Positions 6,462 to 13,970 of a stretch of 64,000 bases of DNA are shown here, piece by piece. This DNA is from Paulinella micropora. Taxonomy: Eukaryota; Cercozoa; Imbricatea; Euglyphida. The DNA lies in assembly GCA_009731375.1 (NCBI GenBank), contig BJOX01000350.1, forward strand, positions 1 through 64,000. Reading direction: 5' to 3'. The position numbers were made by a program, and so were the translations under genes. The notes under the pieces were generated by a model, which made no database searches, was not told the origin of the DNA, and worked only from the letters and a program-made list of their open reading frames with translations. Each line of letters begins with the position of its first letter. The first letter of the stretch is position 1.

Positions 6462-8330
6462 TTAGACCGAGGCCACCTCCAGGCTACCATTGCTTTCGTG
6501 CAAGTACTTGAAATAGGCGCTGTAGATCGTAATATCATACAAGCCGTCTACCACGCCGCGTTTGCCCGACGTGGTAGCGGTGACAACCATCTCTTCTTGG
6601 GCGTTGTAAGTAGTCGCGGATATGTCGGGCGCCTGCTGGAACTTCAGCTTCAGCTGGTGGAAGTCGCCGCGGGACCAGAACACGGGCTGGTCGTTCAGGT
6701 CCGTGATGGACGCGGTGTACTCCATCGCCGAATTGGCCTCCCAGTCGGCAGCAGTCGCACCGGTTCGTGTGCTGCTGAACTTGATCTTGACCCCGCACGT
6801 GCGCAGCCAGCTACTGGAAGCCAGCAAGGTGTTGAGGTTCGTCATCGCGGCCGTGGCGGGCGACGTGTAGCGCCGGTCGGTAATTCTGGCAAAAGTGAGG
6901 TCAGAGTCGATATCAAGGACGGCTACCGTCACGCCCTTGAAGTCCACGGTCAGGCGGTTGGTGTCGTTCAGGGCAAACACCGCGGTGTTGGCGTACCAAG
7001 CCCCGTACTTGTACGTGACGGTCGCAGCGCGCGGCGCGGGGCCGGCGTTGATCACCAGGCGCTCGCNNNNNNNNNNGACCAGTCGCTCGCGGTTGCCGAC
7101 AAAGGTCTTGTAGCCGTCCATCACACCATCCAACATGGCCTTGGGGTCGTTGCTGAACGGGATTAGGTACGTGCCGTTAGACTTCAAGTACGAGCTGCAC
7201 ACTAGTTGGCCCATCGTTTCCTCGCGGAAAAAGCGCTCGTCGATCGGGGTCCCTTCGCCCATCTGCGATCTGCCGTGGACGTCTTCGAGGTCGATTGTCG
7301 TCGCGTCGCCCAACATGTCGTAGGTCATCAAGCGCCCCGTGTTGTCGTACGTGTACTGCGGGTAGTAGGTCGTGGCGTCTCCATACGCGGTCTGGTCGCC
7401 TGATTTGCGGATGAAGACAAACAGCCCTCCTGAGTGGTGCGAGAATTGGTCTAAGTCAATCGCCAACCGGTCGGAGGGCTTGATGCGCTGGGCGTAGGCC
7501 GTGTACTGCACAAAGTCGATGTACTTCTGCTCGGCGACCTTGCCCTGCTTCAGCGGGCTCCTGCCCAGGCGCATCCCGTTCGGCAGCTGCGTGCAGCCCG
7601 TGATGAAGCGGATCTCGCTCAGGCTGGCAGTGCAAGGCACTGCCAGTATAGACTGGCCGTTCACGCTGGTAGTGGCCTGCGAGCTCACGAAGATGGAGCC
7701 GCGCGGGTAGAACCTGATTTCGAGATCGCCACGCAGCGTGCTCAGGTCCAAATCCATGCCGTTAATCCAAGTGTGCAGCAGGGGCAAGTAGAAGTACTGC
7801 TCGTCGTTGTTCTCCCACTGGCGGCCGCTGATCTTGCCCGTCTTGGGGTCCATGTTGACCATGTCGGCGATCTGGTCGATGGCCTCTTGCGGCAGCGTGT
7901 TGAGTATCAGGTGCATCATGTCGCCGTGGTACCGCGCGATTTCAGTGCCCGTCAGGCGGTCGATGTACTCGATGCGCTCGAACCACTGGGTGGTAGGCAA
8001 AACACGCGAGTCGGTCGGCTGGCTGCCGCTGGTCGTGAACGTGATCTTAAATCGCAGGGTCGCATCGTGGATCGCGCCGGACTGGTTGTTCTCGAGGATA
8101 AAGCTAAAAAAAGCAGTGTTGCTCAGCGCCGAGGTCGCGGCGGCGGGCGCCATGACCGTCTGCGTCCAGCAAGGGCGGGCATTGATCGCGCGGGCGTGCT
8201 CGGGATCAATCANNNNNNNNNNGGCGTGCTCGGGTTCAATCACGATCTCCTGGCCGTTGCGGGCTCTCTTACCAGTAGCGACCTTTTGCTGCTTGCTAGC
8301 AGGGGGCACGACGACGGTGGCGGAAGACAT
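6462..8330 (-). CDS. double-jelly-roll major capsid protein
   Basis: About 600 aa once the two N10 joins inside it are discounted. The N-terminal ~45 residues are basic and flexible. The first jelly roll opens with FFSFILENNQSGAIHDATLRF-like strands, and includes TQWFERIEYIDRLTGTEI, a block typical of capsid proteins of Polinton-like viruses and NCLDV relatives. The second jelly roll includes a YKYGAWYANTAVFALND region. Both N10 gaps keep the frame because the flanks duplicate 14 and 20 bases. The start ATG at 8330 follows an A-tract. Capsid shell function is inferred from family pattern and from the adjoining penton, ATPase and fibre genes. Confidence 0.9.
   Translation of the reverse strand: MSSATVVVPPASKQQKVATGKRARNGQEIVIEPEHAXXXXIDPEHARAINARPCWTQTVMAPAAATSALSNTAFFSFILENNQSGAIHDATLRFKITFTTSGSQPTDSRVLPTTQWFERIEYIDRLTGTEIARYHGDMMHLILNTLPQEAIDQIADMVNMDPKTGKISGRQWENNDEQYFYLPLLHTWINGMDLDLSTLRGDLEIRFYPRGSIFVSSQATTSVNGQSILAVPCTASLSEIRFITGCTQLPNGMRLGRSPLKQGKVAEQKYIDFVQYTAYAQRIKPSDRLAIDLDQFSHHSGGLFVFIRKSGDQTAYGDATTYYPQYTYDNTGRLMTYDMLGDATTIDLEDVHGRSQMGEGTPIDERFFREETMGQLVCSSYLKSNGTYLIPFSNDPKAMLDGVMDGYKTFVGNRERLVXXXXERLVINAGPAPRAATVTYKYGAWYANTAVFALNDTNRLTVDFKGVTVAVLDIDSDLTFARITDRRYTSPATAAMTNLNTLLASSSWLRTCGVKIKFSSTRTGATAADWEANSAMEYTASITDLNDQPVFWSRGDFHQLKLKFQQAPDISATTYNAQEEMVVTATTSGKRGVVDGLYDITIYSAYFKYLHESNGSLEVASV
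7067..7076. other. assembly gap N10 with overlapping flanks
   Basis: The flanks repeat about 14 bases (GCGAGCG-A/C-CTGGT on the minus strand) with one mismatch. The contig ends overlap, so no sequence is likely missing and about 24 bases should be collapsed. Confidence 0.85.
8213..8222. other. assembly gap N10 with overlapping flanks
   Basis: Twenty bases before the gap (ggcgtgctcgggatcaatca) recur after it with one substitution (a to t). Collapsing removes ten codons from the capsid frame without shifting it. Confidence 0.85.
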
Positions 8331-8371
8331 CGTCGTTAGCAGTATAATATTAAGGACAAAGAAGATTTTTT

Positions 8372-8704
8372 TTATTTTTTCAGGATCATGACGGCCCCGA
8401 TGGCCGCGGCGCCGACCGCCAAAGGCAGCGCCATGGACTTGAGGCTGCCCTCGGCGTTGTCGCCCAGCTGCTTGGTGGTGTCCATCGCTTCTTTCGGGAT
8501 GTTGGTCACCTTGTCGATCTGCTTGCCGAAAAAGCCAGTGATGCCCTTAAGAGTGCTGCCAAACTGCCGCAGCCCTTCGCGGGTCCGCTCCCTCCTCTCC
8601 GCCTTTCTGCGCCCTACGCGCTGTTCAGTGGCGGCCCGGGCGTCCTTGCGGGCGGTCTTCTTGGCCGTGTGCCGCTCGTGCCTTTCTCGCGTGCGCTTGC
8701 CCAT
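8372..8704 (-). CDS. basic protein with C-terminal membrane anchor, 110 aa
   Basis: The first ~45 residues are almost entirely charged and Arg/Lys-rich (KRTRERHERHTAKKTARKD). A helical middle follows, and the protein ends with one hydrophobic segment (LPLAVGAAAIGAVMILKK). A basic nucleic-acid-binding end joined to a membrane tail suggests a virion protein linking genome or capsid to an internal membrane, but this is inference. It follows the capsid gene promoter region and is preceded on its strand by an A/T-rich spacer. Confidence 0.6.
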   Translation of the reverse strand: MGKRTRERHERHTAKKTARKDARAATEQRVGRRKAERRERTREGLRQFGSTLKGITGFFGKQIDKVTNIPKEAMDTTKQLGDNAEGSLKSMALPLAVGAAAIGAVMILKK

Positions 8705-8749
8705 CTTTCTTAATTAAACTTGATAAGTCACGAAAATTAAATTTTTTAT

Positions 8750-9133
8750 TTAAAAGACAATGACTTGGCAGATGCGTTCCATGACTTGCGCAATTTGTCC
8801 CAGGAACTGAGCGTCCTTGGCCAGACTTTGCTTGGCCAGAAATCTTTGCTGCAGCTGTTGCAGGGCGGGAGTCGGAGCACGAGTCTTGGCAGCCAGCTCA
8901 AACCAGATGCCAGCTTCGCTCTGGACGTACGCGGCGAGCTTGCCGTCCTTGTAGGCAGGCAAAAAGAACTTTTCAACGGTCGCAACTTGCTGCTCAAGAC
9001 CTAAGTTCCACTGCATCCGCAGGTCCTTGCTCTCGCCTGCAGACAGCAGCCCCCAGTTGTCCAGCACAGTCTCCAGGTCCGCAAAGAGCTTCTGCAGCGC
9101 TTGGCGCTTGGTAAGGCCGCCGGAGGAGGTCAT
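8750..9133 (-). CDS. hypothetical helical protein, 127 aa
   Basis: Predominantly alpha-helical, with LTKRQALQKLFADLETVLDNW near the start and a Gln/Leu-rich second half (LQQLQQRF). No transmembrane segment and no recognised family. Its ATG lies inside the upstream membrane-protein frame and has no A-tract before it, unlike most genes here. It may be translated by coupling, or the two frames may belong to one protein split by a frameshift near 9130. Confidence 0.5.
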   Translation of the reverse strand: MTSSGGLTKRQALQKLFADLETVLDNWGLLSAGESKDLRMQWNLGLEQQVATVEKFFLPAYKDGKLAAYVQSEAGIWFELAAKTRAPTPALQQLQQRFLAKQSLAKDAQFLGQIAQVMERICQVIVF

Positions 9134-9290
9134 CGAGCGTCACGTAGTGTGTGGGCAGCGGCTTGTCGAGGTCGCACGAGATTGATGGGCGCAATAGCCG
9201 CTTGCAACAGGCGCGCACACAACCGACCACGATGATAGCGGTTGTAACGATCAGAGCCCAGGCCAGCAGAGCTTCCTCTTCCACTGGCAT
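8994..9290 (-). CDS. N-terminally anchored membrane protein, 98 aa
   Basis: Acidic N-terminus, then one transmembrane helix (LLAWALIVTTAIIVVGCV) and a Cys/Arg-rich turn (RACCKRLL). The region after residue ~52 overlaps the next gene in another frame and looks less protein-like. The start follows an AATCTTGTG box by 20 bp, so the N-terminal half is well supported. The true C-terminus is unsure: either this frame to 8994, or a shift into the 127-aa frame. Confidence 0.5.
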   Translation of the reverse strand: MPVEEEALLAWALIVTTAIIVVGCVRACCKRLLRPSISCDLDKPLPTHYVTLDDLLRRPYQAPSAAEALCGPGDCAGQLGAAVCRREQGPADAVELRS

Positions 9291-9310
9291 TCTTCACTCT
9301 AGACTAGTTA

Positions 9311-9328
9311 CACAAGATTCTTTTTTTA
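9311..9328 (-). promoter_or_regulatory. AATCTTGTG box and A-tract
   Basis: Coding strand TAAAAAAAGAATCTTGTG, starting at the stop codon of the upstream gene and lying about 20-38 bp before the ATG at 9290. Same architecture as the boxes at 6112 and 20212. Confidence 0.5.
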
Positions 9329-9790
9329 GAAGCGGTAGTGTCCTTGGCTCGCGGGGTTCAGGTAGCCCTCGTAGAAGTACTGGCTGAACACTTCCGAAAG
9401 TGCGCCGACCAAGAACAACTGCTTGGCGGTATCACTGTCGCCTACCAGGCCGAGTTGGCCCTTGCTCAGGAGGCGGGGCAACATGGCGAACATCAGGCCT
9501 CCGCCCGCCACGTGCACGGCCAAGCTGGGGTACGAGGCTAAACGTCCCTCCTTGGTGCGGTTGAGGACTCTGCTTTGGATGAGGTCAATAGCAGTGGCGG
9601 TCACAAAGGCCACGACCGCCAGGCCAGTGCTCTTGCTGACCTGGGCGGCCCCTATTACGGGGACAGACGAAAAGCTGAACATCGCATTGCCCGGTATAAC
9701 GACCGGGGCGGCCACATAGGCAAAAGCGGCCGCCGCGCTTGACCGGGCAAAGTTTTCCAGTGAGAACAGATCGCTCACGACCTCAGCCAT
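9326..9790 (-). CDS. multi-pass membrane protein, 154 aa
   Basis: Three to four hydrophobic stretches: SAAAAFAYVAAPVVIPG, GLAVVAFVTATAIDLI, VHVAGGGLMFAMLPRLL and a weaker one near QLFLVGALSEVF. Charged loops between them and a short C-terminal tail ending GHYRF. No family recognised. It lies in a cluster with two other membrane proteins and the capsid genes, which suggests a virion or morphogenesis membrane protein. Confidence 0.6.
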   Translation of the reverse strand: MAEVVSDLFSLENFARSSAAAAFAYVAAPVVIPGNAMFSFSSVPVIGAAQVSKSTGLAVVAFVTATAIDLIQSRVLNRTKEGRLASYPSLAVHVAGGGLMFAMLPRLLSKGQLGLVGDSDTAKQLFLVGALSEVFSQYFYEGYLNPASQGHYRF

Positions 9791-9843
9791 TTTTCTTTTC
9801 GGAGAGATGTTTAATTGGCGTACAACAAAATAAAATTTTTTTA

Positions 9844-10500
9844 TTATTTAACTGCAGGCGCTGGCGCGTCCAGATTTGTGGCTTGGCTCGGCTGTGCTAC
9901 AAAGATCGTGTTCTTGGCATGGGTGATGGCGGCCGTTTGTGCCGTCAGCAGGGCCAGTTCAGTCATAGGGTCCAGGCGCTGCAGCCCGATGCCCGCGCGC
10001 AGCTTGGCCCGCTCGAGCAGGAAGCACCACCGGTCATTGGCAAAGCAGGCCTCGGTCGTGCCAGCGATTTGGTAACGCGATCGGTTCGCTACTAGGTTTT
10101 CGAGGCACACGAGCCCTTGCTTGAGCACGGCGTCCGCCAGCTCGCCCGACAGTTCACCTTCCAGCACTTCCTCTACTTCGTCCAACAACAGCGGCAGCTT
10201 CTGCTTGGGCAGCCTGCGCAGAGTTTTTGGGTCACAGTTGATGTGCGCCTTCTTGAGCTTGGGGCCGATCAGAGCGCTGCGGCCATAAGCGCACAAGAGC
10301 CGGTAGTTGGGGTCATCGCGTAGCACGGGGTCTTCTGGTCCCGCTGGCGCTGTTCCTAGACGCTGCGCCAGGCTCGCTTGAGAAGGGCCTGCTGTCCGGC
10401 GACGCTTAGTAGGAGGCGGGGCTGCTACCGCCGCTTTAGCTTCGGTGACAGGCGGTAGCGGGTCTGTGGGTGGCTCGAGATTGGCAAACGGATCTGTCAT
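9844..10500 (-). CDS. hypothetical protein, 218 aa, basic linker plus helical domain
   Basis: The chosen start is MTDPFANLEPP, since the frame upstream crosses the A-tract and promoter-like sequence. Pro-rich N-terminus, a nuclear-localisation-like KRRR at about residue 33, then a helical domain beginning DPNYRLLCAYGRSALIGPKLKK and continuing LRRLPKQKLPLLLDEVEEVLEG. That second part resembles a helical domain common in marine large DNA viruses ('...i.ry..sp.lg..L......L..m...eLe.lL...'). Resemblance is by eye, and function is unknown. Confidence 0.55.
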   Translation of the reverse strand: MTDPFANLEPPTDPLPPVTEAKAAVAAPPPTKRRRTAGPSQASLAQRLGTAPAGPEDPVLRDDPNYRLLCAYGRSALIGPKLKKAHINCDPKTLRRLPKQKLPLLLDEVEEVLEGELSGELADAVLKQGLVCLENLVANRSRYQIAGTTEACFANDRWCFLLERAKLRAGIGLQRLDPMTELALLTAQTAAITHAKNTIFVAQPSQATNLDAPAPAVK

Positions 10501-10539
10501 GCTCTCCCTTTGTCCTTTGTACAATTAAGATTAATTTTT

Positions 10540-11145
10540 CTATCCGATCAGGTGCGCATTTCCGGCCTCGTGGATGGTGGTCCAGCCGCGCACGGACCCA
10601 TTCTCGCGATCGAGGGTAGAAACTGCAGGGATAGCCGCCCATTGCTGGTCACGGAGCTTGGCCGATTGGTACTGTTCCACGAAAGCTGCCACTTGCATAC
10701 AGCCTTCCCACCCGTTGCCGTACGTTCTTCGGAGCTCCGTGAGCCAGGGCAACATGTTGGCGCCGTCATCACCCCAGTCGGCAGGCGCGGCGCCGTTGAT
10801 GTCAGCGGCGCAGTTCTTCTTACGGAACTCTGCTCCATACACCGCCTGGATCTCCACGGGTTTACCAACGAGCAGGACCGCTCCTTTGTACCAAGGGGCT
10901 AGTGAGTTCTGCGACAGGCGCTGTGCCACCTCCTTCATCTGGCCGATGGTGCCTGCCGCGGCGTTGTTGTTGTTGTTGTTGCCGGCGGCCGACAGGGCAG
11001 AGTAGATGATCGAGCCGGTAGCGAGCGAGTCGGTCTGGATAATCGGCCGGGTCTCGGTACCATGCTCGACCTGGTTGGCCTGGGCGGCCGCCGACTTCTC
11101 TTCGCCGGTGTTGACTAGCGGCACGACAGGGCCTCGGTTGCTCAT
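10540..11145 (-). CDS. hypothetical protein, 201 aa
   Basis: Start at MSNRGPVVPLV, after an A-tract and a tatataac stretch. A run of six Asn (polymorphic-looking trinucleotide repeat) interrupts residues 55-62. The C-terminal two thirds look folded, with PWYKGAVLLVGKPVEIQAVYG, several Trp and a WTTIHEAGNAH end. No family recognised. It lies in the same-strand block of structural and membrane genes. Confidence 0.5.
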   Translation of the reverse strand: MSNRGPVVPLVNTGEEKSAAAQANQVEHGTETRPIIQTDSLATGSIIYSALSAAGNNNNNNAAAGTIGQMKEVAQRLSQNSLAPWYKGAVLLVGKPVEIQAVYGAEFRKKNCAADINGAAPADWGDDGANMLPWLTELRRTYGNGWEGCMQVAAFVEQYQSAKLRDQQWAAIPAVSTLDRENGSVRGWTTIHEAGNAHLIG

Positions 11146-11187
11146 GGTCGTATATAACAATCACCCGACAAGAAATTTTTTTTTTAA

Positions 11188-11454
11188 TTATTTGCCGCCG
11201 CCAATCAGCTGCTGTTCGCAGCGGGCGGCTTGTTCCGGTGTCACTTCTAGCAAGATGGTGGCATCGGCAATGGCGGGCTGCTTAAACACTTTCTCAATGG
11301 GCGCTTCGGCCACGGTAGTCTGCAGGACCTCGATCGCCTTTTTTTCGGCGTCCTCTTGCTGTCGGCGTTTCTGCCCCGCGACGCGCGACTGTGCCTCGTT
11401 GACTTTGCCCAAGGCCAGCGCCAAGGTCGGGTCGAAGAAGGCCAGGTGTTGCAT
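11188..11454 (-). CDS. hypothetical helical protein, 88 aa
   Basis: Start at MQHLAFFDPTLALALGK after the promoter spacer; a frame seven codons longer would start inside it. Central charged coiled-coil helix rich in Gln/Arg/Glu (AGQKRRQQEDAEKKA), then a second amphipathic segment and a GGGK end. No family recognised. Confidence 0.5.
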   Translation of the reverse strand: MQHLAFFDPTLALALGKVNEAQSRVAGQKRRQQEDAEKKAIEVLQTTVAEAPIEKVFKQPAIADATILLEVTPEQAARCEQQLIGGGK

Positions 11455-11490
11455 ACTGTCGTTATTGAATGTCAACTAACTAATTTTTTT

Positions 11491-13926
11491 TCAGGGCGCT
11501 GCTCCGTACGGCGCGACTTCTTGGCCGGCAGAGGGCACGAGCGCGCTGCTGCGAGCAGGCTTCCTGCTTTTCACGCCCACCCTCCGCTGCCGTTCTCGCT
11601 TTTTCTGCAATTGCGCGTTGCTCTTGGCGCCAGTTCCTTTCCTTTCTTCTACGAATTTCAGGTTCTTTGCTCGCCTCGCCTGGTTAGTCAGCTGCGTAAC
11701 CAGCTTGTTGTTTTCTTGCTTCAGCGCGTGGATGAAAGCTTTGGCTTGTTCAGTTAGCTTGAGACCGCTGCTGATGGCCTTGAGCTCGCTCTCTGGCACC
11801 GGCTCCTTCTTTTGCTTGTAGGGCACGAGGAACATCTGCACCAGCTCCCGCGAAGTGTTCTTGTTGCCGGCTTTGTCGACCATGCGCTGCAGTTTGGGCA
11901 CGCTGACGGCAGCCAGCTGCTTTTCGCCGTAGGGCACCAGCTGCTGCTCGTCTTCCACCGACTTGCGCCATTCAAGGGCCTTCAGTTCCTTCTTGGCTGG
12001 GTCCTGCTCGGCGTGGTACTCGACAAACAGGGCTTTGGACGCCTTCTCTGCGTCTTCAAATTGTTTCTTTTTGCGCTCGTGCTCCTCTTTGTTAGCCGCG
12101 TTCATTTTTCTTTTTTCGTTCATCTCTCCCAGGAGAAAGTCCACGTCGTCGTCAGTGTCGTTGTCGTCGTCGTCGCTGTCCTCCTCTTCGTCCTCCATGT
12201 CGTCGGCGGCGACTTCCTCTACCGCCCCATCGTCTTCGTCGTCCAGGTCGGCGAGCTCGTGCTCGTCCCAGTTACCGGGGTCCTCGAACCCTTTCCCTGC
12301 GTACATCCGCAGGTGGTCACGTAGAGTCTGCACGCCCTTGCGGTCTTGGTCCGACAGTCCTTGCTTGCCCAGGACCCGCGAAAGCTGGGCCTTTGCGTCA
12401 CTGATCGCCTTCTCGATTGCGATCTTGTTGTCGTGGGCCCACTGCTCGATCGAGGCAGTGTACATCCGGGCTATCCCCTGGAAAGAGGCCTCCGGGTTCT
12501 CCTGGATCAGGGCCCGCAGCTTGTCCAGCTGGATAACCTCGACTGGAGACGCACCCGCTGCAGCCAGCGGCGGTGCCTGCAGCAAGAGTCGCCCGAGCTC
12601 ACGGGAGGCCTCGATTCTTTGGGCGGGCGCCTGCCCGTTGTCGTTGTATTGCAGCATGAGCCGCTGGGCTTCGCCCTGGATGTGCAAGACCTTGTCCTGC
12701 GCCTTCTTCTGGCCCGCTGCGATCTGCAGCGCGGCCTTGGCGTCTTTCTGCGTCTTTTCCATCGCGGCCGCGTTTTCCATTTGTGCTGACTTGAGCTTTG
12801 CCTTCCGCTCGGCTTCTTCGATCTGGGCCTGCGTCCGCTGCGCCACTTTCTGTTCGTTGAGTTTCTTTTCGGTGTCTGCCTTGGCTTTTTCAATTTCCTG
12901 TGCAGACTGGACGTTTGCTTCCAGCAGATTAGCCTTCACTTCCTTTGCCTGCTCGACTCGAATCTGCTTGAGTTTGGCCTGTGCGGCCTGGGTCTTGGCC
13001 GCCAGCTGTAGCTGGGCTATGCGCTCTTGCTCCTTGGCCAGCGCGACCAGCTCCGCTGCGTTCTTCTCTTCCTGCAGCCTCGCCATGTTGGCAGCCTCGA
13101 CCTCTTTCTGTTTTTTTACTCTCTCGGCCTGTGCGCGCATCTGTGCGAGTTGGGCGTCCAGCACCTGCTGCCGCTGCGCCGCCTCGATCTGCCTCTTTTG
13201 CTCCTCGAACTCCTGCAATGCTTCTTGTCGCTTAAGCTCCTCGCGCGCGGCGTCTTCTTGTCTCTTGCGTTCGAAGGCCGCCCTTCTGTCCTGTAGCTTT
13301 TTTAGTCCTTCCTTGACGTCCGGTGGCAACTTCTGGTCCACGCCCTCCGGGCCGTCGTCCGCCGGCGCTAGTTCTTGGTCTGCCGCGGGCGGCAGTTCTT
13401 GTTGCTCCGCCGCCTTGGCTTCCCCGCCCTTGCCCTCGACGCCGTCCTCGACTTCCCCGCCCCCGCCGCCGTTCTCTCCGGCCTCTTCTCCTTCTTCTTC
13501 TTCTTCTTCTTCTTCTTCTTCGTCGTCGTTCATCCCGGGCTGGTCGCCTTCTCCTTCTTGCGCCTTCTCTTCCTTCTTATGTTCTGCAGCCGCTGGCGCT
13601 GGCTTCTTGTGCTCTGCAGCCGCTGGCGCTGGCTTCTTGTGCTCTGCAGCCGCCTCCTTCTTCTTCTCTGCGGCCGCCGCCGGCGCGTCCGGTTCCGGCT
13701 CCCCTGCTGCAGCCGCCGCCGGCTCCTCGAACAGTTCCAGCTCGAACGCCTCTGCCGGCCCGTGCGGGTGGTGGGCCTGCCTCATGAGCGCCTGGGCCTT
13801 GGCCAAATTCCCGAACAGGCTGCTGCTGTTCTGGCTCTTTTGTTTGAACGGCAAGGGCCGGTTGTCGAAGAACCGCCCGTTGGGCCGGCCCGTCCAGCTA
13901 CCACCGGCCGCCTTCTTGACGTACAT
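11491..13926 (-). CDS. giant coiled-coil virion-type protein, 811 aa
   Basis: Start at MYVKKAAGG; the longer frame would translate an A/T-tract. Order: basic N-terminus with PLPFKQK, a region of Ala/Pro/Lys repeats with three copies of EHKKPAPAA, a run of Glu, then about 300 residues of Ala/Gln/Lys/Glu coiled coil. A second acidic cluster follows near residue 580, and the C-terminus is basic. The PLPFK element recurs near the start of the WH2-like protein next to it. Large coiled-coil proteins are common in Polinton-like viruses. The second element has one fused to a protease at 50398-52218; this one shows no protease domain. Tegument or core role is inference. Confidence 0.75.
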   Translation of the reverse strand: MYVKKAAGGSWTGRPNGRFFDNRPLPFKQKSQNSSSLFGNLAKAQALMRQAHHPHGPAEAFELELFEEPAAAAAGEPEPDAPAAAAEKKKEAAAEHKKPAPAAAEHKKPAPAAAEHKKEEKAQEGEGDQPGMNDDEEEEEEEEEEGEEAGENGGGGGEVEDGVEGKGGEAKAAEQQELPPAADQELAPADDGPEGVDQKLPPDVKEGLKKLQDRRAAFERKRQEDAAREELKRQEALQEFEEQKRQIEAAQRQQVLDAQLAQMRAQAERVKKQKEVEAANMARLQEEKNAAELVALAKEQERIAQLQLAAKTQAAQAKLKQIRVEQAKEVKANLLEANVQSAQEIEKAKADTEKKLNEQKVAQRTQAQIEEAERKAKLKSAQMENAAAMEKTQKDAKAALQIAAGQKKAQDKVLHIQGEAQRLMLQYNDNGQAPAQRIEASRELGRLLLQAPPLAAAGASPVEVIQLDKLRALIQENPEASFQGIARMYTASIEQWAHDNKIAIEKAISDAKAQLSRVLGKQGLSDQDRKGVQTLRDHLRMYAGKGFEDPGNWDEHELADLDDEDDGAVEEVAADDMEDEEEDSDDDDNDTDDDVDFLLGEMNEKRKMNAANKEEHERKKKQFEDAEKASKALFVEYHAEQDPAKKELKALEWRKSVEDEQQLVPYGEKQLAAVSVPKLQRMVDKAGNKNTSRELVQMFLVPYKQKKEPVPESELKAISSGLKLTEQAKAFIHALKQENNKLVTQLTNQARRAKNLKFVEERKGTGAKSNAQLQKKRERQRRVGVKSRKPARSSALVPSAGQEVAPYGAAP

Positions 13927-13970
13927 ACTGGTTTTTTTTAATTTAGTCTGACAGGAAAAAAAAATCATCA

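Noticed and set aside
6177-7166. 329-residue plus-strand frame crossing an N gap
   Set aside because: Antisense to the capsid gene and spans N10; no domain.
11963-13951. 662-residue Ser-rich frame on the plus strand
   Set aside because: Antisense shadow of the Lys/Glu/Ala coiled-coil gene; composition follows from the opposite strand's codons.
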